Shown piece after piece: positions 15,566 to 24,189 of a stretch of DNA of 64,000 nucleotides; the stretch's first letter is position 1, and every line of letters begins with the position of its first letter. Under the pieces are notes generated by a model. The model was not told the DNA's origin. It worked only from the letters and a program-made list of their open reading frames with translations, and did no database searches. The translations under genes and the position numbers were made by a program. Origin of the DNA: Pseudidiomarina piscicola (GTDB taxonomy: Bacteria; Pseudomonadota; Gammaproteobacteria; Enterobacterales; Alteromonadaceae); NCBI RefSeq assembly GCF_902806985.1, contig NZ_CADCXY010000008.1, positions 1 to 64,000 on the forward strand, given 5' to 3'.

Positions 15566-17155
15566 TTACGACCTCGGTAAACTTTCTAGAAAGGCTTGGG
15601 CTTGGTCGATAATTGCTGCCTTATCGTCAGGTTTACGCTGCTGCCATTGGCTCAAAATAAGCGACATTCGTTGGTTACTTTTAAGCTTTTCAAAATGCTG
15701 GTCAATAAAATTCCAATACAACAAATTAAATGGGCACGCGTTAGCACCGAACTTGCGTTTTACGTCGTAGTGACAGTTGTGGCAGTAATTTGACATCTTG
15801 TTGATGTAGCTACCACTGGAGACATAAGGTTTGCTCGCCAGCTTCCCAGCATCGGCAAATTGACTCATTGAGCGTGTATTGGGTAATTCAACCCATTCGA
15901 TAGCATCAATATAAATGCCTAAATACCAACTATCTACGGCGTCTGGATGGGTGCCCGTTAGCAACGCAAAATTACCGGTCACCATGAGCCTCTGAATGTG
16001 ATGGGCATAAGCATGATCAAGCGACTGTTGAATACTATGCTGCAGACAGTTCATTTTGGTTTCGCCATTCCAATAAAACGATGGCAGTGGCTGGTGCAGG
16101 TCAAAAAAGTTAGTGCTACTGTAGGCGGGCATAAAGTGCCAGTAAATGGCGCGAATGAACTCACGCCAACCAATAATTTGCCTGACAAACCCCTCAATTT
16201 GATTCAGAGAAATGCGCTCTGGGTCGTTTTGCCACGCATCAATCGCTGCTTCAACAACCTCTTTGGGAGCTATCAGCTTAGTGTTTAGTGCAAACGACAA
16301 GCGTGCATGGAATAGCGTCCACGAGTCGGTGTGCATCGCATCTTGATAGTCGCCAAAGTGGCATAGCAAGTGACTGACAAAGTAATCAAGCAGTTCCAGT
16401 GCTTCGCCGCGGTGAAGGGGCCAAATAAAACGTTGGGGCTCGATGTTGCCCATGGTACCTATGCCCTGTTGCTCTATAAGTTTGACCAAAGGGGTCACAT
16501 CATGGGCAAATAGTAAGGGTTCGGGTAATGGATCTTTGGTACCCAGCGACTTTCTATTCTGTTTGTCGAAGTTCCACTGCTCACCGACTGGCTGGTCACC
16601 GTTCATTAGATAACCCGTTTGCTTGCGCACCCGCCGGTAGAAATACTCCATTAGGTAGCTGTCTTTATCGCCAAACCAGCGAGTTAAGCTATCCCGTTCA
16701 GTAAGGAAGTGCTCGCTGTCATACCAGTCGATGGTAGCCTTGGACGTTGCAGACCATTGGCTAAGCATATGATCGAGCCGGTATTCATCAGGTTGTTGTA
16801 GTAAAACCTGGTTACACTGGGTGTGTTTAATCACGGCATCAAGGTTATCAAGCAACTTTTGCTGATTTTGTTTGTTATCTAAAGCAAGGTAGAGAACCTT
16901 GTGTCCTTTATCCGCCAAAGCACTGGCAAAGGCTCTCATGGCAGCAAAGAAACCGACAACTTTTTGAATATGGTGGCGGCAATAATCGGTTTCTTGACGC
17001 ATTTCAAACATCACAAATAACCGGTGCTGCCGAACCTCTGCAAACCAGCTATGCTTGCTATTCAATTGGTCGCCAAGAACCAAAGCGACTTCAGCGAATT
17101 GTTCTGTAGATAGATCGGCAATGCTGGTGAGGCAGTCGGAATGCAGTTCATTCAT
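15566..17155 (-). CDS. Iron-sulfur bacterial cryptochrome/photolyase (CryPro/PhrB type)
   Basis: The 529-residue protein belongs to the deoxyribodipyrimidine photolyase-related family of FAD proteins with a 4Fe-4S cluster, whose studied members repair (6-4) photoproducts or act as photoreceptors. Four cysteines that would bind the cluster are at 370, 458, 461 and 474. Their spacing of 88, 3 and 13 is the same as I recall for Agrobacterium PhrB. The Rossmann-like N-terminus (ALVLGDQL near 24-31) is the antenna-binding domain. Whether it repairs DNA or senses light cannot be told from sequence. It stands alone, convergent with deaD. Confidence 0.93.
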   Translation of the reverse strand: MNELHSDCLTSIADLSTEQFAEVALVLGDQLNSKHSWFAEVRQHRLFVMFEMRQETDYCRHHIQKVVGFFAAMRAFASALADKGHKVLYLALDNKQNQQKLLDNLDAVIKHTQCNQVLLQQPDEYRLDHMLSQWSATSKATIDWYDSEHFLTERDSLTRWFGDKDSYLMEYFYRRVRKQTGYLMNGDQPVGEQWNFDKQNRKSLGTKDPLPEPLLFAHDVTPLVKLIEQQGIGTMGNIEPQRFIWPLHRGEALELLDYFVSHLLCHFGDYQDAMHTDSWTLFHARLSFALNTKLIAPKEVVEAAIDAWQNDPERISLNQIEGFVRQIIGWREFIRAIYWHFMPAYSSTNFFDLHQPLPSFYWNGETKMNCLQHSIQQSLDHAYAHHIQRLMVTGNFALLTGTHPDAVDSWYLGIYIDAIEWVELPNTRSMSQFADAGKLASKPYVSSGSYINKMSNYCHNCHYDVKRKFGANACPFNLLYWNFIDQHFEKLKSNQRMSLILSQWQQRKPDDKAAIIDQAQAFLESLPRS

Positions 17156-17324
17156 TGGTGGTGCTACCGTTTCTTATGTTTAGGAGATTCTGTACTACAC
17201 TAGCAGTCAACTACGGCGTAAGTTGTGGAAAAGATCGCAATTTTACCCCTTAAACATAGCCACACACGGCAGAATTTGGCATCATGCGCAGATTCATCGG
17301 TGAGTCTTACAGGCAGGAATAATA

Positions 17325-18065
17325 ATGCAGCCAGTTAATGTTATTTGTATCAAGTGGGGCCAAAAATATGGCTCGGATTATGTTAATACACTTTATTCGA
17401 TGGTGAGTCGTAACTTATCTCGACCGTTTCGATTTGTCTGTTTGACCGATGATAACGATGGCATTCGAGAAGAAGTCGAAGTGAAGCCGATTCCAGAGGT
17501 AGGCTTTGAGGACTTTGATCAGCGCAAGCCTTGGACTTTTGGTCACGGCTGGTTGAAACTGACATGCTTCGCAAAGCCGCTGTATGATCTTGAAGGGCCC
17601 ACCTTATTCCTAGATTTAGACATTGTCATTGTGGGTAGTTTGGATGAATTCTTCGAGCCCGAAGGTGACTTCCTGGTGATCAAAGAGTGGGACAAATCGG
17701 ATGCGACGGGTAATACGTCAGTATTCCGCTTCACCATAGGAGCACACGTTGATGCGCTTGAGCACCTTAAAAACGATCCTATCGGCTCACGCAAGGAAGT
17801 ACGCAATGAGCAGGAATTTATCACCCAATTCGTCGATCGACAGGGTAAGCTGAGCTATTGGCCAGCTGAATGGTGTCGTAGCTTTAAGCGCCATTGTTTA
17901 CGTCCATTTCCATTAAGCTTCTTCCAGCAACCGCGGATTCCAGAAGGTGCGAAAGTGATCATTTTCCATGGCCGTCCGCATCCTGATGATGCTGTCGCTG
18001 GGCGCAGTGGTAAGTGGTATCGCAAAGTGCTACCAACGACCTGGATCAAAGAATACTGGCGCTAG
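17325..18065 (+). CDS. Putative glycosyltransferase upstream of waaA-kdkA
   Basis: The 246-residue protein begins with a short nucleotide-binding-like region and has a DXD motif in FLDLDIVIVG (Asp97-Asp99), as expected for a metal-dependent GT-A glycosyltransferase that uses a nucleotide sugar. A C-terminal Trp-rich, basic segment could contact membrane or LPS. There is no signal peptide or membrane helix, so it should act at the cytoplasmic face. AGGAAT lies before the ATG. The gap to waaA-kdkA is 4 nt, so an inner-core LPS role is inferred from context. Donor and acceptor are unknown. Confidence 0.72.
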   Translation: MQPVNVICIKWGQKYGSDYVNTLYSMVSRNLSRPFRFVCLTDDNDGIREEVEVKPIPEVGFEDFDQRKPWTFGHGWLKLTCFAKPLYDLEGPTLFLDLDIVIVGSLDEFFEPEGDFLVIKEWDKSDATGNTSVFRFTIGAHVDALEHLKNDPIGSRKEVRNEQEFITQFVDRQGKLSYWPAEWCRSFKRHCLRPFPLSFFQQPRIPEGAKVIIFHGRPHPDDAVAGRSGKWYRKVLPTTWIKEYWR

Positions 18066-18069
18066 TTGA

Positions 18070-20130
18070 ATGACTTGGCTTTATCGTCTGCTGATACGCA
18101 CATGCGTACCGTTAGCCTTTGTCTATTTATGGCTACGAGGCGCAAAAGCACCTGCTTATCGACGCCGTTGGCGTGAAAGGTTAGCGTTACAAGCGATTCC
18201 GATTCAAGCACGTCACGGGTTACTCATCCACTGCGTGTCGGTAGGTGAAACCGTGGCGGCTCGACAACTGATCGAGCGGTTACTGCAGCAGTACCCGAGT
18301 TTGCCAGTGACGCTATCGTCAATGACACCTACCGCATCTGAACTCGCGCGGTCACTCTTTGGTGAACGGGTTCACCATCTGTATTTGCCACTCGACACAC
18401 CAGCAGCGATGCAGCGTTTTTTTAATAAACTGGCCCCCCGTGCGGTGGTTATCTTAGAAACCGAACTTTGGCCGAGCCTTTTACAGCAAGCCACGCGACG
18501 CGACGTGCCCGTCATATTACTGAACGCTCGAATGTCCGAAAAATCCGAACGCACCTACCACAAGTACGGTTGGCTACTGGGTCCGATATGGCAGCAATTA
18601 ACCTGGGTGGGCGCGCAAAACGAAAGTAGCTACGAGCGCTTTCGAGGTCTGGGCGTCGGCACTGAACGTATTGGAGTAAGGGGCAATCTTAAGTTTGATA
18701 GCCAAGCGCCTGCCGAGCTATTAGCTGAGGCCGCGACACTTAAACATCAATTACAGCGGCCTATTGTCGTGGCTGCGAGTACGCACAATGGTGAAGATGA
18801 AATTGTGCTTGCTGCCTACCAAAAGCTACTACACAGTCAGCCCGACGCCTTACTGATACTGGTGCCTCGTCACCCGGAACGTTTTGCTGAAGTTGCCAGC
18901 AAAGTTGAAGCTACGGGGTTTGCTTTAGTGCGACGAAGTTCAGGACAATTACCGCAGCCCAAGCAGCAGGTATGGCTTGGCGATAGCATGGGTGAATTGT
19001 TACTTTGGTATGCTGTAGCCGATGTAGCCTTTATCGGTGGTAGTTTGATAACGCGTGGTGGGCATAATCCGTTGGAGCCACTGGCCACCAACACGCCGAT
19101 TGTTACCGGCCGTCATGTGTTTAACTTTGCGGACATATTCGAACGTCTTGAGCGGGTTCAAGCCGTGCGTTGGGCCGAAGATGCGAAAGAGTTGGCTGAG
19201 TGTTGGCAACAGCTACTGACCGACGACGATTTGTGTTTTCAAATGCAACGGGCTGCAACCGAAGAATTTGCGCAGGACCAAGGTGCGACTGCAGCCATGC
19301 TGACTGATATTGATCAGCTTTTGGTAAATGATGAACAACGCCCAAACGGCACCGAACTGAAATCTGCAATGGAGTTGAACAGTATGAAAAATATAGCCAC
19401 TTATTCGCCCCATAAAGCGGCTGAAGTTTGGTATGACCGGCGGGTGTTTGACTCCTTCGAAAATGACTTTTTTAGCGCCGAATACTGGCGCCAAAAAGGC
19501 AAAATAAAAGGTTCAGCAACAGGGCGCAGCACCGCTTGGTTTATTGATAATGGCGAGCAAGGGATGTTACTTCGACATTACTATCGAGGTGGACTGGTCG
19601 GCAAAGTCAACAAAGATCGTTTTGCTCGCGAAGTGGTTTCGAACAGTCGGGCTATGGCTGAGTTTGAGCTATTATTACAGCTTCGTGAGCGTGATTTACC
19701 AGTGCCTAAGCCTTTGGCTGCGCGTTTTGAACGTGCTCGCATTTGGGGCTATCGCGCCGACATCTTGGTCGAAACCATACCACATACCCAAGACGTGTTT
19801 CGTCTACTTGGGCAACGTTCACTGACAAGTGAAGAGTGGTTCAGTATCGGTGCGGTGATACGTCAGTTTCATCAACAAGGCGTTTACCATTCAGACTTAA
19901 ACTGTCACAACGTGATGCTTGATAAGCTGGGTAAGGTTTGGTTAGTCGACTTTGATAAATGTGAATTGCGGCCAACAGGCGAGTGGCAGCAAGATAACCT
20001 AGCGCGTCTATTACGGAGTCTCGTTAAAGAGACGACTAAAGCAAAAGAGGCCAGCCGCGAGTTCCATTGGCAGGAACAACGCGACTGGCCTCAACTTATC
20101 GCTGGCTATGATAAAGCAAATAAACTTTAG
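18070..20130 (+). CDS. waaA-kdkA: Fused Kdo transferase WaaA and Kdo kinase KdkA
   Basis: One 686-codon frame encodes two LPS enzymes. Residues 1 to about 425 are WaaA: an N-terminal membrane anchor (about 5-23), Glu60 in HCVSVGETVAA, and a GT-B fold ending in a GGHNPLEP-type donor site. It transfers Kdo from CMP-Kdo to lipid IVA. Residues 439-686 are a complete KdkA, a kinase that phosphorylates Kdo, with HSDLNCHN (His607, Asp609, Asn614) and DFD (627-629). KdkA in Haemophilus, Vibrio and Bordetella goes with WaaA enzymes that add one Kdo, so a single phosphorylated Kdo core is likely. The joint at about 425-440 contains an in-frame ATG with a Shine-Dalgarno sequence. Confidence 0.92.
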   Translation: MTWLYRLLIRTCVPLAFVYLWLRGAKAPAYRRRWRERLALQAIPIQARHGLLIHCVSVGETVAARQLIERLLQQYPSLPVTLSSMTPTASELARSLFGERVHHLYLPLDTPAAMQRFFNKLAPRAVVILETELWPSLLQQATRRDVPVILLNARMSEKSERTYHKYGWLLGPIWQQLTWVGAQNESSYERFRGLGVGTERIGVRGNLKFDSQAPAELLAEAATLKHQLQRPIVVAASTHNGEDEIVLAAYQKLLHSQPDALLILVPRHPERFAEVASKVEATGFALVRRSSGQLPQPKQQVWLGDSMGELLLWYAVADVAFIGGSLITRGGHNPLEPLATNTPIVTGRHVFNFADIFERLERVQAVRWAEDAKELAECWQQLLTDDDLCFQMQRAATEEFAQDQGATAAMLTDIDQLLVNDEQRPNGTELKSAMELNSMKNIATYSPHKAAEVWYDRRVFDSFENDFFSAEYWRQKGKIKGSATGRSTAWFIDNGEQGMLLRHYYRGGLVGKVNKDRFAREVVSNSRAMAEFELLLQLRERDLPVPKPLAARFERARIWGYRADILVETIPHTQDVFRLLGQRSLTSEEWFSIGAVIRQFHQQGVYHSDLNCHNVMLDKLGKVWLVDFDKCELRPTGEWQQDNLARLLRSLVKETTKAKEASREFHWQEQRDWPQLIAGYDKANKL
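19371..19386 (+). promoter_or_regulatory. Possible internal ribosome binding site and start for free KdkA
   Basis: GGAG at 19371-19374 lies 9 nt before an in-frame ATG at 19384 (Met439). Translation from here would give a 248-residue protein, close to the usual length of stand-alone KdkA. This may be the old start codon of a formerly separate gene. Whether it is still used is not known. Confidence 0.5.
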
Positions 20131-21380
20131 TCGCGAATTTGACCGGTACCGGTGACCACAAACTTCTCTGTGGTCAGGGCTTCAAGGCCCATAGGTCCAT
20201 AGGCGTGCAGTTTGCTGGTAGAAATACCAATTTCTGCGCCTAAGCCTAATTGCCCACCATCGCTAAAGCGTGATGATGCATTCCACATGGTCACCGCAGA
20301 GTCGATATTGCGAATAAAGCGCTGTGCGGTTGCTTCATTTTCTGTTGCAATAACTTCAGTATGGCCACTACCAAAGTTTTGGATGTGTTCCATGGCACCA
20401 TCAAAGTCAGCAACAGTGCGAACTGCGATCTCAAGCGCTAAGTATTCTTCACCGAAGGCATCATCAGCGATAACGTCTGGCTCGTTAAAGTAGCTTGCCG
20501 ATTTTTGATCGCTATGGATTTTAACGCCTTTGTCTTGCAACGCTTCTGCGACGCGAGGTAAGAACTCGGCTGCTACCGCTTTATGTACTAATAACCCTTC
20601 GAGGGCGTTACAAACACCGGTGCGTTGCGTTTTACCATTCAACAGCAGTGCGAGGGCTTTATCTAAATCCGCATCTTTATCGACATAAAGGTGGCACACA
20701 CCTTTGTAATGTTGAATGACTGGAATTTTACTATTATCGCTAACGAAGTGGATTAAGCCTTCGCCGCCACGCGGTATGACCAAATCGATGGAGTCGTCTT
20801 GCTGTAACAGTTCAAGCATTAACTCGCGATCTGGGGTTGGAACAACCGTGATCACATCTTCAGGCAAGTTACACTCACGTAATGCTTCATGAAGGGCCGC
20901 AGCGATAGCTTTACTGCTATCAATGGCTTCACGGCCGCAGCGCAAAATAACCGCATTACCTGATTTGAAACACAATGCACCAGCGTCCGCAGTTACGTTC
21001 GGGCGTGCTTCATAAATCATGCAGATAACACCAAGTGGGATACGCATTTTTTCAATCACCATACCGTTTGGGCGGGTGTTGAAAGGTTTGCGGCTACCAA
21101 CCGGGTCCTGCAGCTCAATGATTTCTTCGATGGCAGTTGCCATGCCTTCGATACGCTCAGGGTTTAGTTGCAAACGGTCGAGCATTGAGTCAGATAACTG
21201 TTTTTCGCGGCCTGCTTTCATATCGTTTTCGTTCACTTCAAGAATTTTATCTTGATGCTTACGAATGGCATTTGCCATGCTTTGTAGAACTTTGTTTTTT
21301 TCATCTTCAGTCAATGTTGCGACTGCACGCGCTGCGACAGCAGCGCGTTGAGAAATTTCTTGTGCTACGGAGTTACTCAT
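20127..21380 (-). CDS. proA: Glutamate-5-semialdehyde dehydrogenase (gamma-glutamyl phosphate reductase) ProA
   Basis: ProA reduces gamma-glutamyl phosphate to glutamate-5-semialdehyde with NADPH, the second step of proline synthesis. At 417 residues it matches the E. coli enzyme. The catalytic Cys is in TGVCNALEGLLVH and the C-terminal GPMGLEALTTEKFV is typical. Its start overlaps the proB stop by 4 nt, and its stop interlocks with that of convergent waaA-kdkA (20127-20130). Confidence 0.96.
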   Translation of the reverse strand: MSNSVAQEISQRAAVAARAVATLTEDEKNKVLQSMANAIRKHQDKILEVNENDMKAGREKQLSDSMLDRLQLNPERIEGMATAIEEIIELQDPVGSRKPFNTRPNGMVIEKMRIPLGVICMIYEARPNVTADAGALCFKSGNAVILRCGREAIDSSKAIAAALHEALRECNLPEDVITVVPTPDRELMLELLQQDDSIDLVIPRGGEGLIHFVSDNSKIPVIQHYKGVCHLYVDKDADLDKALALLLNGKTQRTGVCNALEGLLVHKAVAAEFLPRVAEALQDKGVKIHSDQKSASYFNEPDVIADDAFGEEYLALEIAVRTVADFDGAMEHIQNFGSGHTEVIATENEATAQRFIRNIDSAVTMWNASSRFSDGGQLGLGAEIGISTSKLHAYGPMGLEALTTEKFVVTGTGQIRD

Positions 21381-22489
21381 TCATCCTCCAAAATCATTAA
21401 GTCGTTACTTTCGATCACTTCAGTGATGGGGCTATAACCAAACTGTTCGGCAATGTCACTGACCTCTTGGCCTTTAATGTGAATCAATTCATGCGAACTG
21501 TATTGGCATATGCCTTTGGCCACGGCCTCGGCATTGTCGCCATTGCGAATTACTACAGCATCACCGCGGTTGAAATCACCTTGAATATCAACAATACCCA
21601 TAGTGGTCAAAGATTGGCCATTGACAACACCTTGCGCCGTTTCAGCATCCACGACAATTTCGCCCTGCGAAACTAACGTATGACGTAACCAATGCTTTTT
21701 ATTTGTCATCGGGTCTTGTTGACGACTAAATAGAGTGCCTGGGTTTTCGCCTTGTAATAGCCGCTCAAAGGTTTCGCCTTTACGACCATTGACAATATAA
21801 GTGTCAATGCCATGGGACGTCGCTTTCTCTGCTGCTTCAATCTTCGTGCGCATACCGCCCGTTGCGATTTTATTGGTGGTACCGCCGGCCAACGCAAAAA
21901 TTTCCTCGGTGATGGTATCGACCACAGGAATTTTCTTGGCATCAGGTTTGACGCGTGGATCCGCGTCGAACAGACCATCAATATCTGAGCAAATAAACAG
22001 TGCGTCCGCATCAACCAGTGTCGCAACCATGGCGGCAAGGTTGTCGTTGTCGCCGACTTTCATTTCGTCAGTGGCGAGCGCATCATTTTCATTCACAATA
22101 GGTAATACATCGTGGTCTAACAATGTGTGCAATGTATTGCGGATACTGACGTAGCGCGCTCGATCACGGAGATCACCGTGAGTCATTAATACTTGGGCAC
22201 AGGGAAAGTCAAAAAAGCGTGACCAATTCGCCATCATGTCGGTTTGACCGACGGCAGCCATTGCTTTTTTCACGGTGACTGGAATAGTCTCGCTGTCAAA
22301 AGTGATGTGTTTACGTCCGGCAGCAGCGCTGCCCGATGACACTAAGACAACTTCTTGCCCGCGTTCATGACATTCAATGATAAAACGGGCAATGGCTAAT
22401 AAGAATTTACTGCTCGTTCCTGTATCGTCTGGCGCAATCAAAGCACTGCCTACTTTCACAACAGCACGCTGCCAGGAAGGCATTTTCAT
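21377..22489 (-). CDS. proB: Glutamate 5-kinase ProB
   Basis: ProB phosphorylates glutamate at the gamma position and is normally feedback-inhibited by proline. The 370-residue protein has an amino acid kinase domain (VVKVGSALI near the N-terminus, VSSGSAAAGR and NENDALAT further on) and a C-terminal PUA domain from about 280. It is the first gene of a proBA operon. It has the full-length form with PUA, so allosteric control is probably kept, although the residues that set proline sensitivity were not checked by alignment. Confidence 0.96.
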   Translation of the reverse strand: MKMPSWQRAVVKVGSALIAPDDTGTSSKFLLAIARFIIECHERGQEVVLVSSGSAAAGRKHITFDSETIPVTVKKAMAAVGQTDMMANWSRFFDFPCAQVLMTHGDLRDRARYVSIRNTLHTLLDHDVLPIVNENDALATDEMKVGDNDNLAAMVATLVDADALFICSDIDGLFDADPRVKPDAKKIPVVDTITEEIFALAGGTTNKIATGGMRTKIEAAEKATSHGIDTYIVNGRKGETFERLLQGENPGTLFSRQQDPMTNKKHWLRHTLVSQGEIVVDAETAQGVVNGQSLTTMGIVDIQGDFNRGDAVVIRNGDNAEAVAKGICQYSSHELIHIKGQEVSDIAEQFGYSPITEVIESNDLMILEDE

Positions 22490-22639
22490 AGTGGCTCCCT
22501 ACTTGAAAAATTCGTTCGTAGTCTAACAGAATACAGGGTGTTTCTCTAGCTTCGAACTATAACTGGTGTGTATGTTGATCATAGTTTAGTAAAATTTAGG
22601 AAATGGCGCCTAAATTTTCGGCAAAAATAAGATTAAGAT

Positions 22640-22667
22640 AAAAAAAAGCCCCTAAGGCTAGGGGCTG
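22640..22667 (-). terminator. Intrinsic terminator downstream of yggX
   Basis: Read on the minus strand, AGCCCCTA pairs with TAGGGGCT around a short loop, followed by a run of eight T residues. It closes the mutY-yggX transcription unit about 10 nt after the yggX stop. Confidence 0.92.
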
Positions 22668-22676
22668 AACAAGAAC

Positions 22677-22949
22677 TTATTGGCTAGGCGGTGTGTAACC
22701 TTCGATTTCAACATCACGGCCTTCGAAAAGAAACGCTTTCATCTGTTGTTCGAGGAACTCGCGAGACTTTGGGTCCATCAAATTTAAACGGTTTTCATTA
22801 ATCAGCATAGTCTGCTTTTTTTGCCACTCGGCCCAAGCCTCTTTTGAAATATTTTCAAAGATTTCCTGACCAAGCTCGCCTGGGTACATTTGAAAATCCA
22901 AGCCCTCAGCTTCTTTCTTTAAGTATTGACAATAAACGGTGCGACTCAT
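22677..22949 (-). CDS. yggX: Fe(2+)-trafficking protein YggX
   Basis: YggX is a small cytoplasmic protein linked to protection of Fe-S clusters from oxidative damage. The 90-residue product has the family's opening [18 protein letters not shown] and the conserved [17 protein letters not shown] segment. I chose the ATG at 22949, which is preceded by GAGGT; longer versions would run into mutY. It follows mutY by 64 bp. MutY itself carries an Fe-S cluster, and the same pairing occurs in E. coli. Confidence 0.95.
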   Translation of the reverse strand: MSRTVYCQYLKKEAEGLDFQMYPGELGQEIFENISKEAWAEWQKKQTMLINENRLNLMDPKSREFLEQQMKAFLFEGRDVEIEGYTPPSQ

Positions 22950-23013
22950 AATTACCTCAACGCTGGTTTGATAAAGATAATAGTACGCATTATGGCTAAT
23001 GCTGACAAACTTA

Positions 23014-24036
23014 TCAGGTATTAATTTGCTGTAAATAAGTGCGAATCGGAGCTGGCAAACCAACACTGTCTAAATCGGTGAGAGCAACACGCCGATAGTG
23101 TTGTGATGGTGCTAGAGTTTGGCGCCATACGGTGGCATGCAGTTTGTAGTGACTGAAAGTGTGTTTAAAATGTCCATCCGGAGTGCCTTGCGCGGCAGCT
23201 TCTAGTTCCGGTAAACACCATAAGTTGGGCCAGACGCTATCGCTGCCACGTTTTAATAACAGTATTCCAGCGTCATTAATATCTAAAGCAAAGTAGCCGG
23301 AGCGAGTAGGGGTTGCCTTTTTCTCGGCACGTTTAGGGAAGTCTGTGACCGTATTATCTTGGTAGCTACGGCAAGTGAGGCGAAATGGACAATCGCCACA
23401 TTGGGGTTGGGTTGGCTTGCAGATGGTTGCACCCAAGTCGAGTAACCCTTGCGCAAAACGGCGGCCATTACTTTGCGGAGTGTAATGTTCGGCAAGGGCC
23501 CAAAAGTAACGGTCAAATGAGCTTTTATTGACTAAGAAGGGCAAACTAAAGAGCCGCGCAAATAGCCGTTTCACGTTGCCGTCGACAATTGCCGCTGAGG
23601 CATCAAAGGCAAACGCCCGTATTGCTCCTACGGTATAGGGGCCGACACCAGGGATTTCGCGTAGTTGATCCGCGTTCTCTGGAATTTTTCCTTGATAGTG
23701 CTCAACTACGGTCATTGCCGCAGCATGCAAGTTTCGAGCACGGCGGTAATAGCCTAAGCCTTGCCAAAGTTGCATAACATCATCTTCTGGCGCGTCCGCG
23801 AGTGACTGCACATCAGGAAACCGCTCTAACCAACGATTAAAGTACGGGATCACGGTTTGCACCTGCGTTTGTTGCAACATTAGCTCACTAACGAGAACAT
23901 GATAGGGATTATTTTCCGTCTGCCAGGGTAAATTATTTCGACCATGGACTTGTTGCCATTGAATCACCTGTTTCGCAAAGTCGTCAGCAGCGACCACCGA
24001 ACATGCTTTTTGAATATAAAAATCAATAGACTGCAT
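23014..24036 (-). CDS. mutY: Adenine DNA glycosylase MutY
   Basis: MutY removes adenine mispaired with 8-oxoguanine. In this 340-residue protein, catalytic Glu51 lies in VSELMLQQT, Asp152 in IVDGNVKR follows the helix-hairpin-helix ([12 protein letters not shown]), and the 4Fe-4S ligands are Cys206, 213, 216 and 222 (C-X6-C-X2-C-X5-C). The C-terminal third (about 240-340) is the Nudix-like domain that recognises 8-oxoG. GGAG lies upstream of the ATG. The N-terminus has about 14 residues more than E. coli MutY. Confidence 0.96.
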   Translation of the reverse strand: MQSIDFYIQKACSVVAADDFAKQVIQWQQVHGRNNLPWQTENNPYHVLVSELMLQQTQVQTVIPYFNRWLERFPDVQSLADAPEDDVMQLWQGLGYYRRARNLHAAAMTVVEHYQGKIPENADQLREIPGVGPYTVGAIRAFAFDASAAIVDGNVKRLFARLFSLPFLVNKSSFDRYFWALAEHYTPQSNGRRFAQGLLDLGATICKPTQPQCGDCPFRLTCRSYQDNTVTDFPKRAEKKATPTRSGYFALDINDAGILLLKRGSDSVWPNLWCLPELEAAAQGTPDGHFKHTFSHYKLHATVWRQTLAPSQHYRRVALTDLDSVGLPAPIRTYLQQINT

Positions 24037-24078
24037 GAAACTCCAAGAATCTGTTTTAATCTCGTTATGAATTACGTA

Positions 24079-24123
24079 AAGGTTTTGTAAACCTTAAAGA
24101 TTTTGCTAAAAAACGAGCAAAAT
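24079..24123. promoter_or_regulatory. Two adjacent inverted repeats between mutY and the OmpA gene
   Basis: AAGGTTT-TGT-AAACCTT (24079-24095) is a 7-bp dyad typical in size of a regulator site. Directly after it, an 8-bp AT-rich stem (24100-24107 with 24116-24123) has an 8-nt loop. They lie in the 153-bp divergent region about 70-110 nt before the porin start, so they could be an operator or part of a stabilising mRNA leader. No regulator can be named. Confidence 0.4.
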
Positions 24124-24189
24124 TTACTTATATCGTATATAGTAATGGGAAATCGAAGTCCATTCATAGAGAAATTAAAGGAGCGTCTC

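Noticed and set aside
24103-24189. N-terminal extension of the OmpA-family protein
   Set aside because: The extra 29 residues would precede the signal peptide, and AAGGAG stands right before GTG 24190.
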